Of a DNA stretch of 25,153 nt, positions 8,962-19,888 are shown piece by piece. Location of the stretch: NCBI GenBank assembly GCA_049999805.1, contig JBNGIO010001057.1:1-25153 (forward strand), in the 5' to 3' direction. This DNA is from Folioceros fuciformis. Lineage: Eukaryota; Anthocerotophyta; Anthocerotopsida; Anthocerotales. Below the pieces are notes generated by a model. It was not told the DNA's origin and made no database searches. It was given only the letters and a program-made list of their open reading frames with translations. Made by a program: the position numbers and the translations under genes. Numbering within the stretch: position 1 is the stretch's first letter; each line of letters opens with the position of its first letter.

Positions 8962-9921
8962 TCAGAATTCATCCACTTCAACACCATCGCGAACTGTATC
9001 ATATGCGACTTTAGGCCTGCCCTTCCTCACGCCAATATGGAAATACACTTTGTCAGCTGGAGGATCATCCATTGAAACCATCGTCACCTTTATCCAGAAC
9101 AGCAGCTTCGTCTTCAGGCCCTCTATGTCACTGAATTTCCCTTTAGACAGTATTCCAGTCACTCTGGTATTGTATCTCACAATAGATCCATCCCGAAAAC
9201 CGACCTCAATGATTGCTGGTATGAAAACAGTTAACTTCCCTGTGGATTCATCAAATTCGTAGTTGGTGGCAGTGCGAGGGAAAAGACCCTTCGGGAGGTC
9301 AAAGCTTTGTAGCAACTCTGGCAAGGGTTTCTGAATTTTGCCTGCGATCACACACAACTTCTCAGCATCTTGCAATCCAAGAGCGAAGGGACCGTAGAGT
9401 CAACTACTGAAAGTGTTCCTGTCCTCAGCAGACAAAGAGCTGGCTGGAAAGCAGGACTGAACAGAGCCCAGAGTCATGTTTAATTGCTTTAGTCACAAAC
9501 GCTGTAAGAGCTGTCAAGATGACATCTACTACTACCAGGTGGCACTACACAGACCAGCCCTAGGGCTACTGAAGAGACACACACCTTTCATCCTGTTGAA
9601 AAAATTCTTTGCGCTGCTCTCCAAGTTTGTGGACATGGACTGAAACGCAATCCAAACAAATTCCATGATCTCTTAACACAGCGCAAGGACTCGTCAAATC
9701 GAACACGGCAAAGCTAACTGGTTGTGTCCGATCCTCAAGATCTAACCGTGCGGCAGAACTGGATCGGCATCAAAGCACATGCAACAAAAGGAGCGACATC
9801 CCACGGTCCAATCATCCAAGCTGCAAGTCCTTACGTTGATATCATTGGTGAAGGAGTCCATCTCCTTCTTGGCTCGATTTGCAAACAAGAAACTCCCAGC
9901 CTTTCCCAGCATGGCATCCAT
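8962..9921 (-). CDS. DUF538 family protein, 3 exons, 173 aa
   Basis: Plant protein of unknown biochemical role with one DUF538 (beta-barrel) domain. Exons are 9835-9921, 9585-9639 and 8962-9341, with introns of 195 and 243 nt. Phases agree (0, then 1) and the joined protein runs without break from MDAMLGKAGSF to a TGA at 8962-8964. The N-terminal 50 residues are a helical segment of Ala/Lys/Asn type (ANRAKKEMDSFTNDIN, then NLESSAKNFFNRMKGK). DUF538 spans about residues 52-170, with LLQSFDLPKGLFPRTATNYEF, then STGKLTVFIPAIIEVGF, KGKFSDIEGLKTKL and, at the end, DTVRDGVEVDEF. The first two exons match the N-terminal pattern I recall for the Arabidopsis At5g37070-like subgroup. A reading starting at 9375 (TTG) is rejected because that stretch is intron. 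Confidence 0.9.
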
Positions 9922-10245
9922 GTTGAAGAGTCTTGCAATTCCTTGACCTCGCAGAAGCCAAACCCGCTAACCGACTGACCACCAGCCTTCCCCCGCCGCT
10001 GTCAGGCTTCGAGCGGCGAATGGATTCGGCGGCTCCCTGGAATTCGGACAGCTCCGGGGCAACATCGACGGTGGCAGAACCGCTGGTCGCAACCAGAAAT
10101 CTGATCGCCTAAAGTAGATGCCACGTGAACAGTAATATTCCTAAGCGAACTCAGCCACTAAAATAGGACTTATGTTGACGCTGAAGGTAGGCCGCGTAGG
10201 AATCCATCGGAGTGCTAAGCGTTGAAGCCGATTAACAAGTCAATC
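9922..10245 (-). promoter_or_regulatory. Spacer between the photolyase stop and the DUF538 start
   Basis: It must hold the photolyase 3' UTR and the DUF538 promoter, since both genes run on the - strand. I see no TATA box or other clear element and no gene. Confidence 0.35.
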
Positions 10246-13153
10246 CTACTGTTGGTAGTCAGTGATTTTGCGCTGCTTCTTGGAGGAGGGTGGTGAGCTA
10301 GCATTGCGCTTGGGCTTAGCCTTAGCCTTCTCCTTGGCCTCCTCGTTAGGCTTGGCAGGGTCTGCATTGTCCTGGAGTTCTCCATTGAGCATATCCAGCT
10401 GGTCATGTGAAGGACGCCCTCCTGTGGTCTTGTTCAGTGCATAGGCTGCACCCATTCTTGCTCGACAATCCTTGTTTGCAATTGCATGATCTATCACTGC
10501 ACATTGACATTAGGGAAGAGATGAGACTTGATGATGGCAGAGAGGATACCAAGAGACAGGACCGAGTCAAGAGGCGGGGGCCACCTGGCTTGGGATAATC
10601 CTTGCCAATAATGCACTTTGCTTTCCTTTGGACTTCAATAGGTGCTGTCCATGGCTCATAGATGTAGTGTTTCGGAAAGTCTGCTCAGCATGCACCAGAA
10701 GATGTCATGAAGTCATCCAGCTCGTAACGGTGAAGTCTGGTGTTTTGTGCCCCACCTTTAAGGATTGGGAGGAAGTGTTTGACGTATTTGCCATCGGGAT
10801 CGTACTTCTTCCCAAATGTTACTGGGGAGTATATCCGATGGTACTGGTGCAAAACATGAAGAGATAAGTCAGTTCCTGTTTGCATCGGGGTCCTGTCAGC
10901 CTTAGAGAGGTGTGGAAAGGAATATACGTTTGTGTACCTGAAAGAAAAATGCGGAGGCTGAAAGCCACATCCAGTTTCCGTTGTTGATGGACCAGTCGGC
11001 ATCAATCAACAGCCTGTCGAACACATCTCGACCCAATTCCCACGACACAAACTGCACGAAGAGCGAGACAAAATGCTCAGGGCTAAGGGTAAACAGGTCT
11101 GAGTTTGTTCCTTAAGATGCAGTACTTGACGTACCAAGTCCCCACGAGTAAGGAAGCAGGCAACAGCATGCCGAGCAAGATGATGCATCCAACCCCACTT
11201 CCTGAGCTGCAGGACGCAGGAGAAATCAACTGTCAGATCTCTCACTGATGAATCTTGCAATATCTGAGCTGAGGATTCATACCTTCAGAAAAACGAAGTC
11301 CATTACCTGAACCATGGCAGCATCTATCCAAGGATATCCAGTTTGGCCATCTCTCCACAAGCCCAGGAGATGATTGTCGTACTTCCAAGGAATCTGCAAT
11401 GACGTTGTTGGTAAGGAAGAGAGGTGCGCGAAAAGGAACACACATGCCTAGGACGCGTGAGCAGTTCTTCAAGGTACTCCGATCCAGCTAAGTAGGATGT
11501 GAACCTGCTTGCAGATGGCATTGCCTTCCATGGAGTCAAAGTGTGGCGTTCCGTATCCAACTGTGTAGAAAAACTCACGCCACAATAACTGCAGCACAGC
11601 ATCATACAAACTTGAATTCAAGTACAGAAAGGCAAAGACGGCACCCTGCCTGAGACAGAGGAAGGGAGACTTACTTGTCCTTCAAGGGACACAGGAGGTT
11701 TTGTGTGCGCCTTAGCATTAGAGTAAACTTCCTGGAGCCGTGAATAGAACAAGCGAGAAGAGAGACAGCCAAACTGCACGACAGAGCAAGATTATTTCAT
11801 TGAGTAAAACTACCTTTACAACACCACACATGGCATGGGTGTTAAGATTCTCAGATCAACATGAAGTACCTTCAGATAAGGAGACAAGACGGTGGTCGCC
11901 GGTTTGAGGAACGCAGTTGGGTCCCCCTTTGGCTTCTCAAACTTGCACACCCAATTCTACAGACACAGCAAGCTGAGCAAGCCAGCAATGACGACACGGG
12001 TTTCAAACACTACCAACCCCCAGCAACACGTCACAGGTGCAGAAGGGCAGTGCATGTACTTTATCAGCTAGGCTTTCCTCCAGCCTCTTCAAAGCCTCCG
12101 TCTCTCCTCCATGGAATGGGGTGAATTCCTGACACGCTCCACGATCAGAGGGTAATCCTGTTTTATAAAAGGAGCAGCAGCAAATAACATCACAACCAAA
12201 AGAATCACTTCTTCCTCACCCAGTTGAGATCACGATAACCGAGATCCTCCAAAGTCGGAACAGGGACCATGTCCACATCACTCAAATCGTCTGGGAGACC
12301 GGGCATACTGGCTGGAGCATCACCGATGGGAGGTGGCGGCTTGCCAAGCAGTTTGCAAAACGCTTGATATGTCAAAGGAGCGTGTCCACCATTCTACACA
12401 ACCACAACAAACTGTACATCAACGTACTCGTTCTCCTTAGGATTGAACGAAGACGCCTCCCATTCTTCACCACAAGATAGCACTCGGTTTGACCTTTCGG
12501 ATGGTGTCATTTGGATCGAAGAGCGTATGGCTCACAGGGCAATGTAGCTCCAGCCCAAATTTGCTTGCCATGTCCTGCAGGAAAGAATTGAGTACTGACA
12601 CACTGTGGACAGACTCATGACTGATCCTGAACGAGAGTCTGGCTAGCCCACCTTGATTTTGCCATCTCGTGTAACTGCATAGGGCTCCGTATCGTACTCA
12701 AAGCACAGTTTGCTGATCCTCCACTGCAGGAATCGTTCAAGAAAGCCGTGCCCACCAATCCCACTGCATTAAGTTCTGAGATCCTACGCAAACTGGCAGT
12801 GGTGAGCAAACAATACCGCAAACTCCCCGTTTCAAAGGAGGAAGCAAAGAGCTTACTTTCTCGATGAGAGTCGGAAGAAGTTCCACCGGATTGCCATGCA
12901 GGCAGAGAAGGCGCGACCCTCGCGTCTGCAGTCTCAATTCCAAGTCCTTTAACGACTCCAAGAGAAATCGAATACGGTTCACCCCACAATGCTTTGAGCC
13001 TGGGGACGGTGCTGTGGGATCCGGAGCCAAGAAGTAGGGGTCCAAGATGAAGAGAGGGAACACATGCTTGGTTTCATCACAAGCGATGTGTAGAGCTGGG
13101 TTATCATGTAGCCTCAGGCCCTTGCGGAACCAGAGTATGGCTCTCGACTCCAT
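10246..13153 (-). CDS. UVR3: (6-4) photolyase (UVR3 type), 14 exons, 556 aa
   Basis: Flavoprotein that uses blue or UV-A light to reverse (6-4) pyrimidine photoproducts. Exons: 12857-13153, 12652-12723, 12494-12574, 12220-12393, 12060-12128, 11870-11956, 11675-11773, 11505-11588, 11307-11393, 11135-11206, 10938-11051, 10756-10843, 10585-10680, 10246-10496. Introns are 75-133 nt, all GT-AG and in phase. The photolyase N-domain begins [21 protein letters not shown]. The FAD domain includes [52 protein letters not shown] (with the two catalytic His of (6-4) enzymes), [12 protein letters not shown] and [15 protein letters not shown]. The C-terminus is a short Lys/Pro-rich tail ending KITDYQQ. Length equals what I recall for Arabidopsis UVR3. 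All features expected of an active enzyme are present. Confidence 0.95.
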
Positions 13154-13785
13154 GTCTCACATTTCGTGCTGTCTCTGCTCCATCACCCGGGGAAGCTGTG
13201 TCAGATTCATTCCCCCTCAAGTGAGAGCTTGCGTACACCCCGTATCAAGAAGCTCGAGGCAGGCTGTTCATGTGGACGTGATCAGCCAGGTGAAGAAGAC
13301 ACAGCCACAAAGGGCTGGGTTGAGCTATGCGCAATTCTCGGAGAGCTCAATAGGAGTGACGTAGCATCCGCGGATCCGGGCAGGTTGGCATGTCACTAAT
13401 TGTAAAGCAATGAGTGCTGGAAAGTGATGCAGGAATGTGTGCTTAGAGTCTACTGAATGCCCAGCTGGCACCAGTAGCAGATGCAAGTGCAGTTGCAAAT
13501 CATGACACCGAGAGACCATGTTGCATAAATGTGTATCCACTAGTGCCTCATGCTGTACATATTCTTGCAGGCCAATTCTACACAACACCCACACGATTAT
13601 CGCAAGAAGTCACAAGCCATTGCAAAGTTCGGAGTGAGAATTTCTAACCATGCCCACCGTGGGCACTGACAGTGCTGCGAGTCTCTTCTCTTTGCTTGAG
13701 GCTCTTTCTTCTTGCCTTCCTGCTACTACACTGAACACAAAACTGGTAGGATGGATTCTGGTTTTGGTTCCCAACTCCACTTCCC
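13154..13785. promoter_or_regulatory. Spacer between the PITH gene stop and the photolyase start
   Basis: It holds the 3' UTR of the PITH gene and the photolyase promoter. Open frames here are short and overlap on both strands; none resembles a protein I know. No light-responsive element stands out by eye. Confidence 0.35.
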
Positions 13786-14394
13786 CTACAAAATCTCAGG
13801 AACACCTCCTTCGGTCAGCAGCTTATGCTCCGACGGGTTCGCCACGGCCTCGTACACAATTGTGGTGACAGCATCCCTCTTGTTCTGCGTTCCTTCCCCT
13901 TTCAACCCGATGAAGTGGATGCGGGAAGATGCAGCCCCATAATTTTCCGGGAAATGCAGAGTGATGTTGGCCACTCCCTGGAAGCGAGGGTACTTGGTGG
14001 GGTACTCTAGCTCCCCTCGCAAATTTTCCGCAATCTCCCACTCCTGCACCGGCGTCAGGTCCCAAGCATTGGAGAAATCAATGTCCTGCCTGTTCAGAAA
14101 CGCTCTCATCTTGGCAGGGCTGCTGCCCTCTGCACCGCCCACCACAGCAATGCTCTTGATCTTGACGTCGCTCGTGAAAGGGATGAAGACGATGAGCTCA
14201 GCGTCGTCCGCATTGCTCTCCAAGGGCGCGGAACCCAGGTCCAGCCGCTTCTCCCACGGCTTGATCACAGACTTGGCGCTGCCCTCCACCGCCTCGTTCA
14301 GTGCCCACACCTTGGTCTTGTCCACGAACTCGTAGAGCGACCACTCCTTGGCACACTCATGCTGCGCGCAGTCATGCTGATGGGTGCAGGCCAT
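13786..14394 (-). CDS. PITH-domain protein (PITHD1 homologue), single exon, 202 aa
   Basis: The PITH domain is the C-terminal module of thioredoxin-like proteins that associate with the proteasome; this protein is the stand-alone form (human PITHD1, Arabidopsis At2g25950 type). It starts at ATG 14394 with a Cys/His-rich leader (MACTHQHDCAQHECAKEWSL) typical of this subgroup. The PITH barrel follows at about residues 25-185: LESNADDAELIVFIPFTSDV, KIKSIAVVGGAEG, SPAKMRAFLNRQDIDFSNA and FIGLKGEGTQNKRDAVTTIV. The 202-residue length equals what I recall for the Arabidopsis protein. It stands head to head with the PPR gene, with 387 bp between the two ATGs, so they may share a promoter region. Confidence 0.95.
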   Translation of the reverse strand: MACTHQHDCAQHECAKEWSLYEFVDKTKVWALNEAVEGSAKSVIKPWEKRLDLGSAPLESNADDAELIVFIPFTSDVKIKSIAVVGGAEGSSPAKMRAFLNRQDIDFSNAWDLTPVQEWEIAENLRGELEYPTKYPRFQGVANITLHFPENYGAASSRIHFIGLKGEGTQNKRDAVTTIVYEAVANPSEHKLLTEGGVPEIL

Positions 14395-14781
14395 GGCAGC
14401 TGGATCGAGTCAATCCGGTAAACCCAGATCAGGATCGGGTGGATTCTGCAGAAACACGCATGAAGACAAAAATCAAACGCTTCCAAGCCGGAGCCGAAGG
14501 ATCCAGAAACTCGGTTTTGACCTAGCGTTGCCCTAGGCCTGCGAATGCCACGGTCCGCTACCGTCGAAATTCAAGGTTGCTGAGTTTCCATACTCCGGCA
14601 GGAGTGGGTGGGAGTCGGCAATTTCGATATGAGCTGCTCCTAGTTTGGGGCGCGCATTGCTTGACTCGGGCCTCCATTATGGTGTTCCACGAGTCTGCAA
14701 CCTGCCTCGCCTCCTCTTCCGGCCTCCTCTGTTTTAGCTCCAACAGATTCTGAGCACTCAGAAGTGTGTTCGAGTAGGAGG
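14395..14781. promoter_or_regulatory. Shared region between the divergent PITH and PPR genes
   Basis: This 387-bp stretch separates two ATGs pointing away from each other and must contain both transcription starts. No TATA box is obvious. Several short open frames cross it, but none is supported as coding. Confidence 0.4.
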
Positions 14782-17700
14782 ATGAAGATGGATGTGACTG
14801 GGGCTGTTCCTGAGGTGTTCTCTGTGAGCTCATGTTGCAATGCAGCTGCTTCCATCAGCTCGAAGGAGGTGTCCGTTTTCGTGAGGCCTATAGTGGCTGG
14901 TTTGGAGTGGAGGCAGCGGAGGACTCCCTGGCTGACTGTAAATGCATCTCACAGACAGGGAGGCAGGCTGAGACTTGCAGCTTTCCCTCGCCAGAAGATG
15001 CGACAGGTGCAATGGCGGAGACGTGGGATGCACCGAACTGTGTTTGCCGCCGCCTCTCCCCTAGGCAAGAAAGAATTTGTAAGCGAGATTCCGCCGGAGG
15101 AAAACGATGTTTATGCACAGCAGACTTGGCATAGGGTGTCTCTGGAGAGGTGCTTCCATCCTTCTGCACAGTGTTTGATTTCAAAGGAATGTTGTTCAGT
15201 GCTTTTGTTTGTGGTTTCTGAGCAGAGTTTGATGTGCGTCTGTTGTTTTTCTCAAAGGATTCCTGTTGTTCTGGATGTGTGATTTTTTGGCAGTCCAGGT
15301 TTGAAGAGCCGCTGCTCTTGGGTCTGCCTGTGAGAGTGTTCGTTGATGAGGAGTTGAAGAGGATTGTCTCGGAGGATCGATTGGAGGAGGGTTTACTACT
15401 TTTGCACGAGAAAGGTGCGCAGGCCTCTATCAGTGTGTTTGCCCACCTGTTGCAGCTGTGTATCAAGTTGGCTGACGTGCGCAAGGGCAAGAAAGTGCAT
15501 GACGCCATCGTCAAGAGGGGCTTGGAAAACAATGACTACTTGATGAGCACTCTTGTCCGCATGTACGCCCAGGCTGGTTTGATGAGAGATGCTAACCTGG
15601 TATTTGAGAAGACAGTGAAGAAGAGTGCGTTTTGCTGGACTGCACTTGCTGAGGGTCATGCCAAGCTTGGACAGTTTGAGGAAGCTATAAAAGTGATTGA
15701 GAGAATGGACGCGGCGGATGTTGAGCCGAATAGTTACAGTTTTGTCACGGCGTTGAAAGCCTGTGTTGGGATGGGGGCCTGGGATCGAGGGCAGCAAATT
15801 TATGAGATGACGGTGGGCAATGAGCTAGAAACGGATGCGCACGTTGCGTCTGCTATCATTGATCTGTATGCCCGGTGTGGAAGGATGCAGCAAGCACAGG
15901 CGGTGTTCGACAAGGTTACTGAGCGGGATGTTGTGTTGTGGAGTACTCTGATAAGAGGATACATAGATCATGGGAACCCTAGGAAAGCTCTCAGCCTTTA
16001 TGATTCGATGATAGAAGCAAAGACAAATCCAGATGCCTACACCTTTTCTAGCCTCCTGAAAGCCTGTGCTATGTTACAGGATCTTGACCGTGGGGTCGAA
16101 ATCCATGAAAAAATAATATCCTGTGGCATGGCAGAAGATTCGTTTGTCGGTGGTGGACTTGTGGATATGTATGCCAAATGCGGGAGCTTGGAGAAAGCTC
16201 AACTAGTGTTTGACAATCTACCCAGCCAGAACGTGTTTGCTTTCACTGCGATGATCTTTGCATTGGCAGAAGAAGGTTTCCCTGAAGCAGGGCTGACTCT
16301 GTTCAAGGAGATGCACAAGAACGGCCCAAGGCCCAATGAGCTGGCATTCTGTAGTGCCATTAAGGCTTGTGCAGAACTTGGTAAGTTGCGAGAGGCCAGA
16401 CAGGTTCACTCATGGATCAGGGAGTGTGGGTTGTATGCAAGCTTAGTCCTCGCTTGTCCGCTCATTGACATGTTTGCGAAATGCGGCAGCCTGAGAGATG
16501 CATACAATGTTTTCAACAACATGACTGAAAAGAATATGATGTCCTGGAATGCGGTTAATGCCGCTTTTGCTGAGCTGACCGATCCTGAAGCAGAGCTGAA
16601 GAAGTTTGAGGAGTTGCGGCAAAAGGGTGGAGTGCCAGATAAGTTCTCCTGTTCAATCATCCTCAAAGCATGTGTCACTCTTGATGCAGATACCTATGGA
16701 AGGTGGATCTCTGAACACATACACAAGCAGGGGTACGATTCAGAGCTCTACATCAGCTGCACCCTTATAGAAATGTTCTGCAAGTTTGGTGACCTGAAAG
16801 CCGCACTTCCTGTTTTTGAGAAATGGCGTGATGGACATGTAGCCATTTGGAATTCAATGATTGCTGGGTATGCACAACTGGATCAGGTGGAGGATGTTAT
16901 TAACCTGTTTGATCAGATGCAAGTCAATGGTTTTAAACCAGACACGATGACCATGATGGCTGCCCTTAAAGCGTGTTCAAGCGCACAAGATTTGGAGAAA
17001 GGCAAGAAGATCCAGAAATATGTCGCAGAGCATCCTTCTTTGATGGATTCTTACGTTGGTAATGCCATTTTGGATGTGTATGTCAAGTGCGGGGCCATGG
17101 AGGAGGCGAAAGAAGTTTTTAACAGCCTTGGCCAGAGGACTGTTGTATCTTGGACAACCATGATCTCGGGACATGTGAAGGATGATAACCCTGAGATGGC
17201 ACTGAAACTGTTTGACGAGATGCAAGCGGCTGGCATTCGTCCGGATGAAGCTACGTTCGTGAACGTTATCAAAGCTTGCACCCAGTTGTCACTCCTGGAG
17301 AAAGGCAAAATAGTGCACGCCGAAATACGGGAACGCAACTTTGAGTCGAATATAGCTGTGGGCAGCACCCTCATTGACATGTATGGAAAGTGTGGGAGCA
17401 TAGAGGATGCCCAGACTGTATTTGATTTGTTGCCTGAGCGAGACGTGGTGGCTTGGACCGCATTGATCTCAGGCTATGCACATCAAGGTCAGTTAGAGGA
17501 TTCTCTGATATTGTTTGCGAGGATGGAGCAGGAAGGAGTGACGCCAAATGAGGTCACGTTTACTACCATCCTCTCAGCCTGCAGCCATGTAGGGGAAGTT
17601 GACAAGGGCTTCCACTATTTCAAGCAGATGATGGAAGTATATCGTCTGCAGCCGACGGTGCAGCACTACGCCTGCCTGGTCGACGCCCTGGGCCGTGGGG

Positions 17701-18494
17701 GCCATATTGTGGAGGCTTTGAACCTGATCAAGAGCATGCCCCTTGACCCTGGTCTCCCTATTTGGATGAGCCTGCTTGCTGCTTGCAGGAAACACTCAAA
17801 TGTGGAGATCGGGACCCTTGCATACGAGAACATCCTCAAGATAGACGCAACAAATCCGTCTCCTTACCTCTTGATGGCGAATATATATGCCTCGGCTGGG
17901 AGATTGGATGACTCTGCTAGGGTTACGAAGGAGATGGAGGATGTGGCAGCGAAGAAGGAGCCAGGCTCCTCCTGGATTGAGTACGCGGGACATGTGCAGT
18001 CATTTGTTGCTGGAGGGATGACATATCCGGACTGTGAGTGGATATATGATTCGTTAGACGAACTGAGTAGCCAATTGGAGGGAGGGAGAAAACTCGAATC
18101 CGGCGGTGCAAAGAGCGGAGACGTGAATCCTGTGCAAGTTGAGGCGGAGAGTCGGGAACCAGACGATTCGCAAAGTGATGAAGAAGCAAACGATGCGGAA
18201 GGGGAGGTAGCAAATTCGGGAAGGGAGGTAGAATCAGATGATGCGGCTGTGGAGGTAGAAGCTCTTCAGAAAGAAGGGAAAGCGGACATCGTTGAATCAA
18301 CCAGCTCCGAAGAGGAGACCAGTGACACCAAGGTAGGTGATAAAGAGACGCCGGTAGAAAGAGTTGAATCGGACGAGTTGCAATTGAACAACGTGCAGCT
18401 AGAGGTAGGAAGTATTGACTTAGAGCGTCCACGAGTGAAGATTGAGAACCTAGACTCAGCCTCGGAATTGCAGATAGAAAGCATTGCGATCTAA
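14782..18494 (+). CDS. PLS-class pentatricopeptide repeat protein with E domain and acidic tail
   Basis: Organelle RNA-binding protein of the class that selects C-to-U editing sites. An unbroken frame runs from about 15234 to a TAA at 18492-18494. It holds about 23 repeats in P-L-S order (for example WSTLIRGYIDHGNPRKALSL), then E1/E2-type motifs ending PGSSWIEYAGHVQSFVAGG. There is no DYW domain. Instead a tail of about 140 residues follows, rich in Glu, Asp and Ser. The frame has no good ATG. Upstream, in another frame, ATG 14782 begins MKMDVTGAVPEVFSVSSCC and continues with a basic, Ser/Ala-rich stretch like an organelle transit peptide. A first intron ending at TTTTTTGGCAG (15283-15293) would join the two. 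The donor is uncertain (15136 or later), so the exon 1 border is a guess. The repeat region carries no introns. Confidence 0.85.
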
Positions 18495-18757
18495 ACATAA
18501 TGTATACGGTAATAATACACACGTTAGTGAGTCACTTCCGCGGATTAGTGTGATAGTAACTAGTTCTGTACCTCCTCTGTGCCAAATTAATGTTCTAGCA
18601 ACCCAATTTCCACAAACTTAACCAGGAACATTGATTAAAAAAGTTCTCTATCGATTTTTAGGCTATAATAATAGGCAAATGCAGGAGAACGCGTGCGAAG
18701 ACATGAATCCGTCTACACAATCGAGTGGTCTCGACAAAAGCACAGTTCTGAAAGATG

Positions 18758-19888
18758 TCATGTAGACCCCAATTCTTTTAGCTTGCTCCCTATCTTCAGA
18801 TGTAGTGTCTCCCAAAAGGATGGAACCATGCCAACCTCTGGTAGTTGCTCTGGTTGCTCTGCCTGTTCGGATTTTCTGGAATCAAATTTAGGCCTTACGA
18901 GGCCCCCCTCCCATCCCTCGATGATAGGCTCCTTGGGAACTGCGATGTCTGCATCTTCCTCAGCATCACTCCAAATAGGACCCTCCCATGCTCTAGTATG
19001 ACTCCCTCCTTCTTCCATTAGTCGTCTCCCTCTGAAATTTGTGGATCTCTTCTTCTTCTCAGTCTGCTTATGGACCTGCTCAAGGGAAGCACGTGCCTCT
19101 GCTAGCTTTGCGCCTGGACTTCTCTCTCCTGCCTTGTGCACCGAGTTGGGTCTCTGGAGACCTGGGGGCCTCCTCAGTCTCGGAGGTTTCTTTCCATTGA
19201 ACCTGGGGTCGATGACTTGCTCAGGATTTGCGATTCTCAGCTCTGCAAAAACTGGCTCACAAGTCCCCTGCGCATACTTGATGCAACTCTCCTTTGAAGC
19301 AGCCAGGCAGGCCATCATCTCCCTCTCCTCACAGGCCTCCCTCTCTGACTCCTCTGCAGCAGAAATTTTGTAAAATGGGAGCATGGTTTTCCACCACGGG
19401 GGTTTGCATATGTTGGCTGCACTGATTGAACAACCCATTCTTGCTCCAGTCTGAAAAAACTGTAGAGTTAAGGCACAAAACTGCAGAGCTGCGAGAAGTT
19501 AGTGACTTCAGAACCAAATATCAAAAGCTTCCACCCCTCTCAGGGAGGATACCTCGCACTGAGCAGCCACTTTGTCCTCACATCTGCGCCAAGCTCGTCG
19601 CCAGCTGTCCTCGTCCTTGAAGGCAAGCACATAGGGCCCCTTGTGAGGATCATCATCCTCACCAGCAGGCAATGGCACTCTCAGCAGGGGGAGCACAGTC
19701 TCAAAAGCAACAGTCGTGACTGCGGGTGAAAGATCCACTGGCCCTGATGGCAATTGCTTGATGTCCTCCTTCCCTGCACACTCCAGTCTGGACCATGACG
19801 ACTCAAGACCATAACGCTCACATCCACAATAGAACTCAATTTGGATTATGTACGAGGACTAACCTGGCAGATCAGGAGGTCCAGCCAT
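18758..19888 (-). CDS. Plant protein of unknown function with a conserved Cys/Trp core, 3 exons, 312 aa
   Basis: I do not recognise a named family. Exons are 19864-19888, 19553-19773 and 18758-19450; introns are 90 and 102 nt with good GT-AG borders and matching phases. The first exon (MAGPPDLPG) joins at AG|GTTAGT. Residues 10-85 include KQLPSGPVDLSPAVTTVAFE and DEDSWRRAWRRCEDKVAAQC. Residues 85-155 hold the core MGCSISAANICKPPWWKTML and then CEEREMMACLAASKESCIKY with a later Cys (GTCEPVF); the spaced Cys within helices recall CHCH-like proteins but do not match the CX9C pattern. The C-terminal half is basic, then acidic, and ends WETLHLKIGSKLKELGST. No signal peptide or membrane segment is obvious. 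A reading starting at the Met of MGCS is rejected, because the upstream exons are in phase and look coding. Confidence 0.75.

Noticed and set aside
9342-9402. Upstream extension of the DUF538 last exon starting at TTG 9375
   Set aside because: TTG is an unlikely start; the acceptor at 9342-9344 joins in phase to two upstream exons that match the family's N-terminus.
17923-18522. A 199-codon - strand frame opposite the PPR tail
   Set aside because: Its Leu/Pro/Ser-rich content is simply the complement of the acidic tail. The PPR frame is continuous with its repeats, so that strand is the coding one.
19774-19863. An open stretch upstream of the second exon of the unknown gene that reads like coding sequence (IEFYCGCERYGLESSW) and first suggested a frameshift or stop readthrough
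   Set aside because: A strong donor (AG|GTTAGT, 19863) and acceptor (GTGCAG, 19774) in matching phase make it a 90-nt intron and restore a clean frame from ATG 19888.
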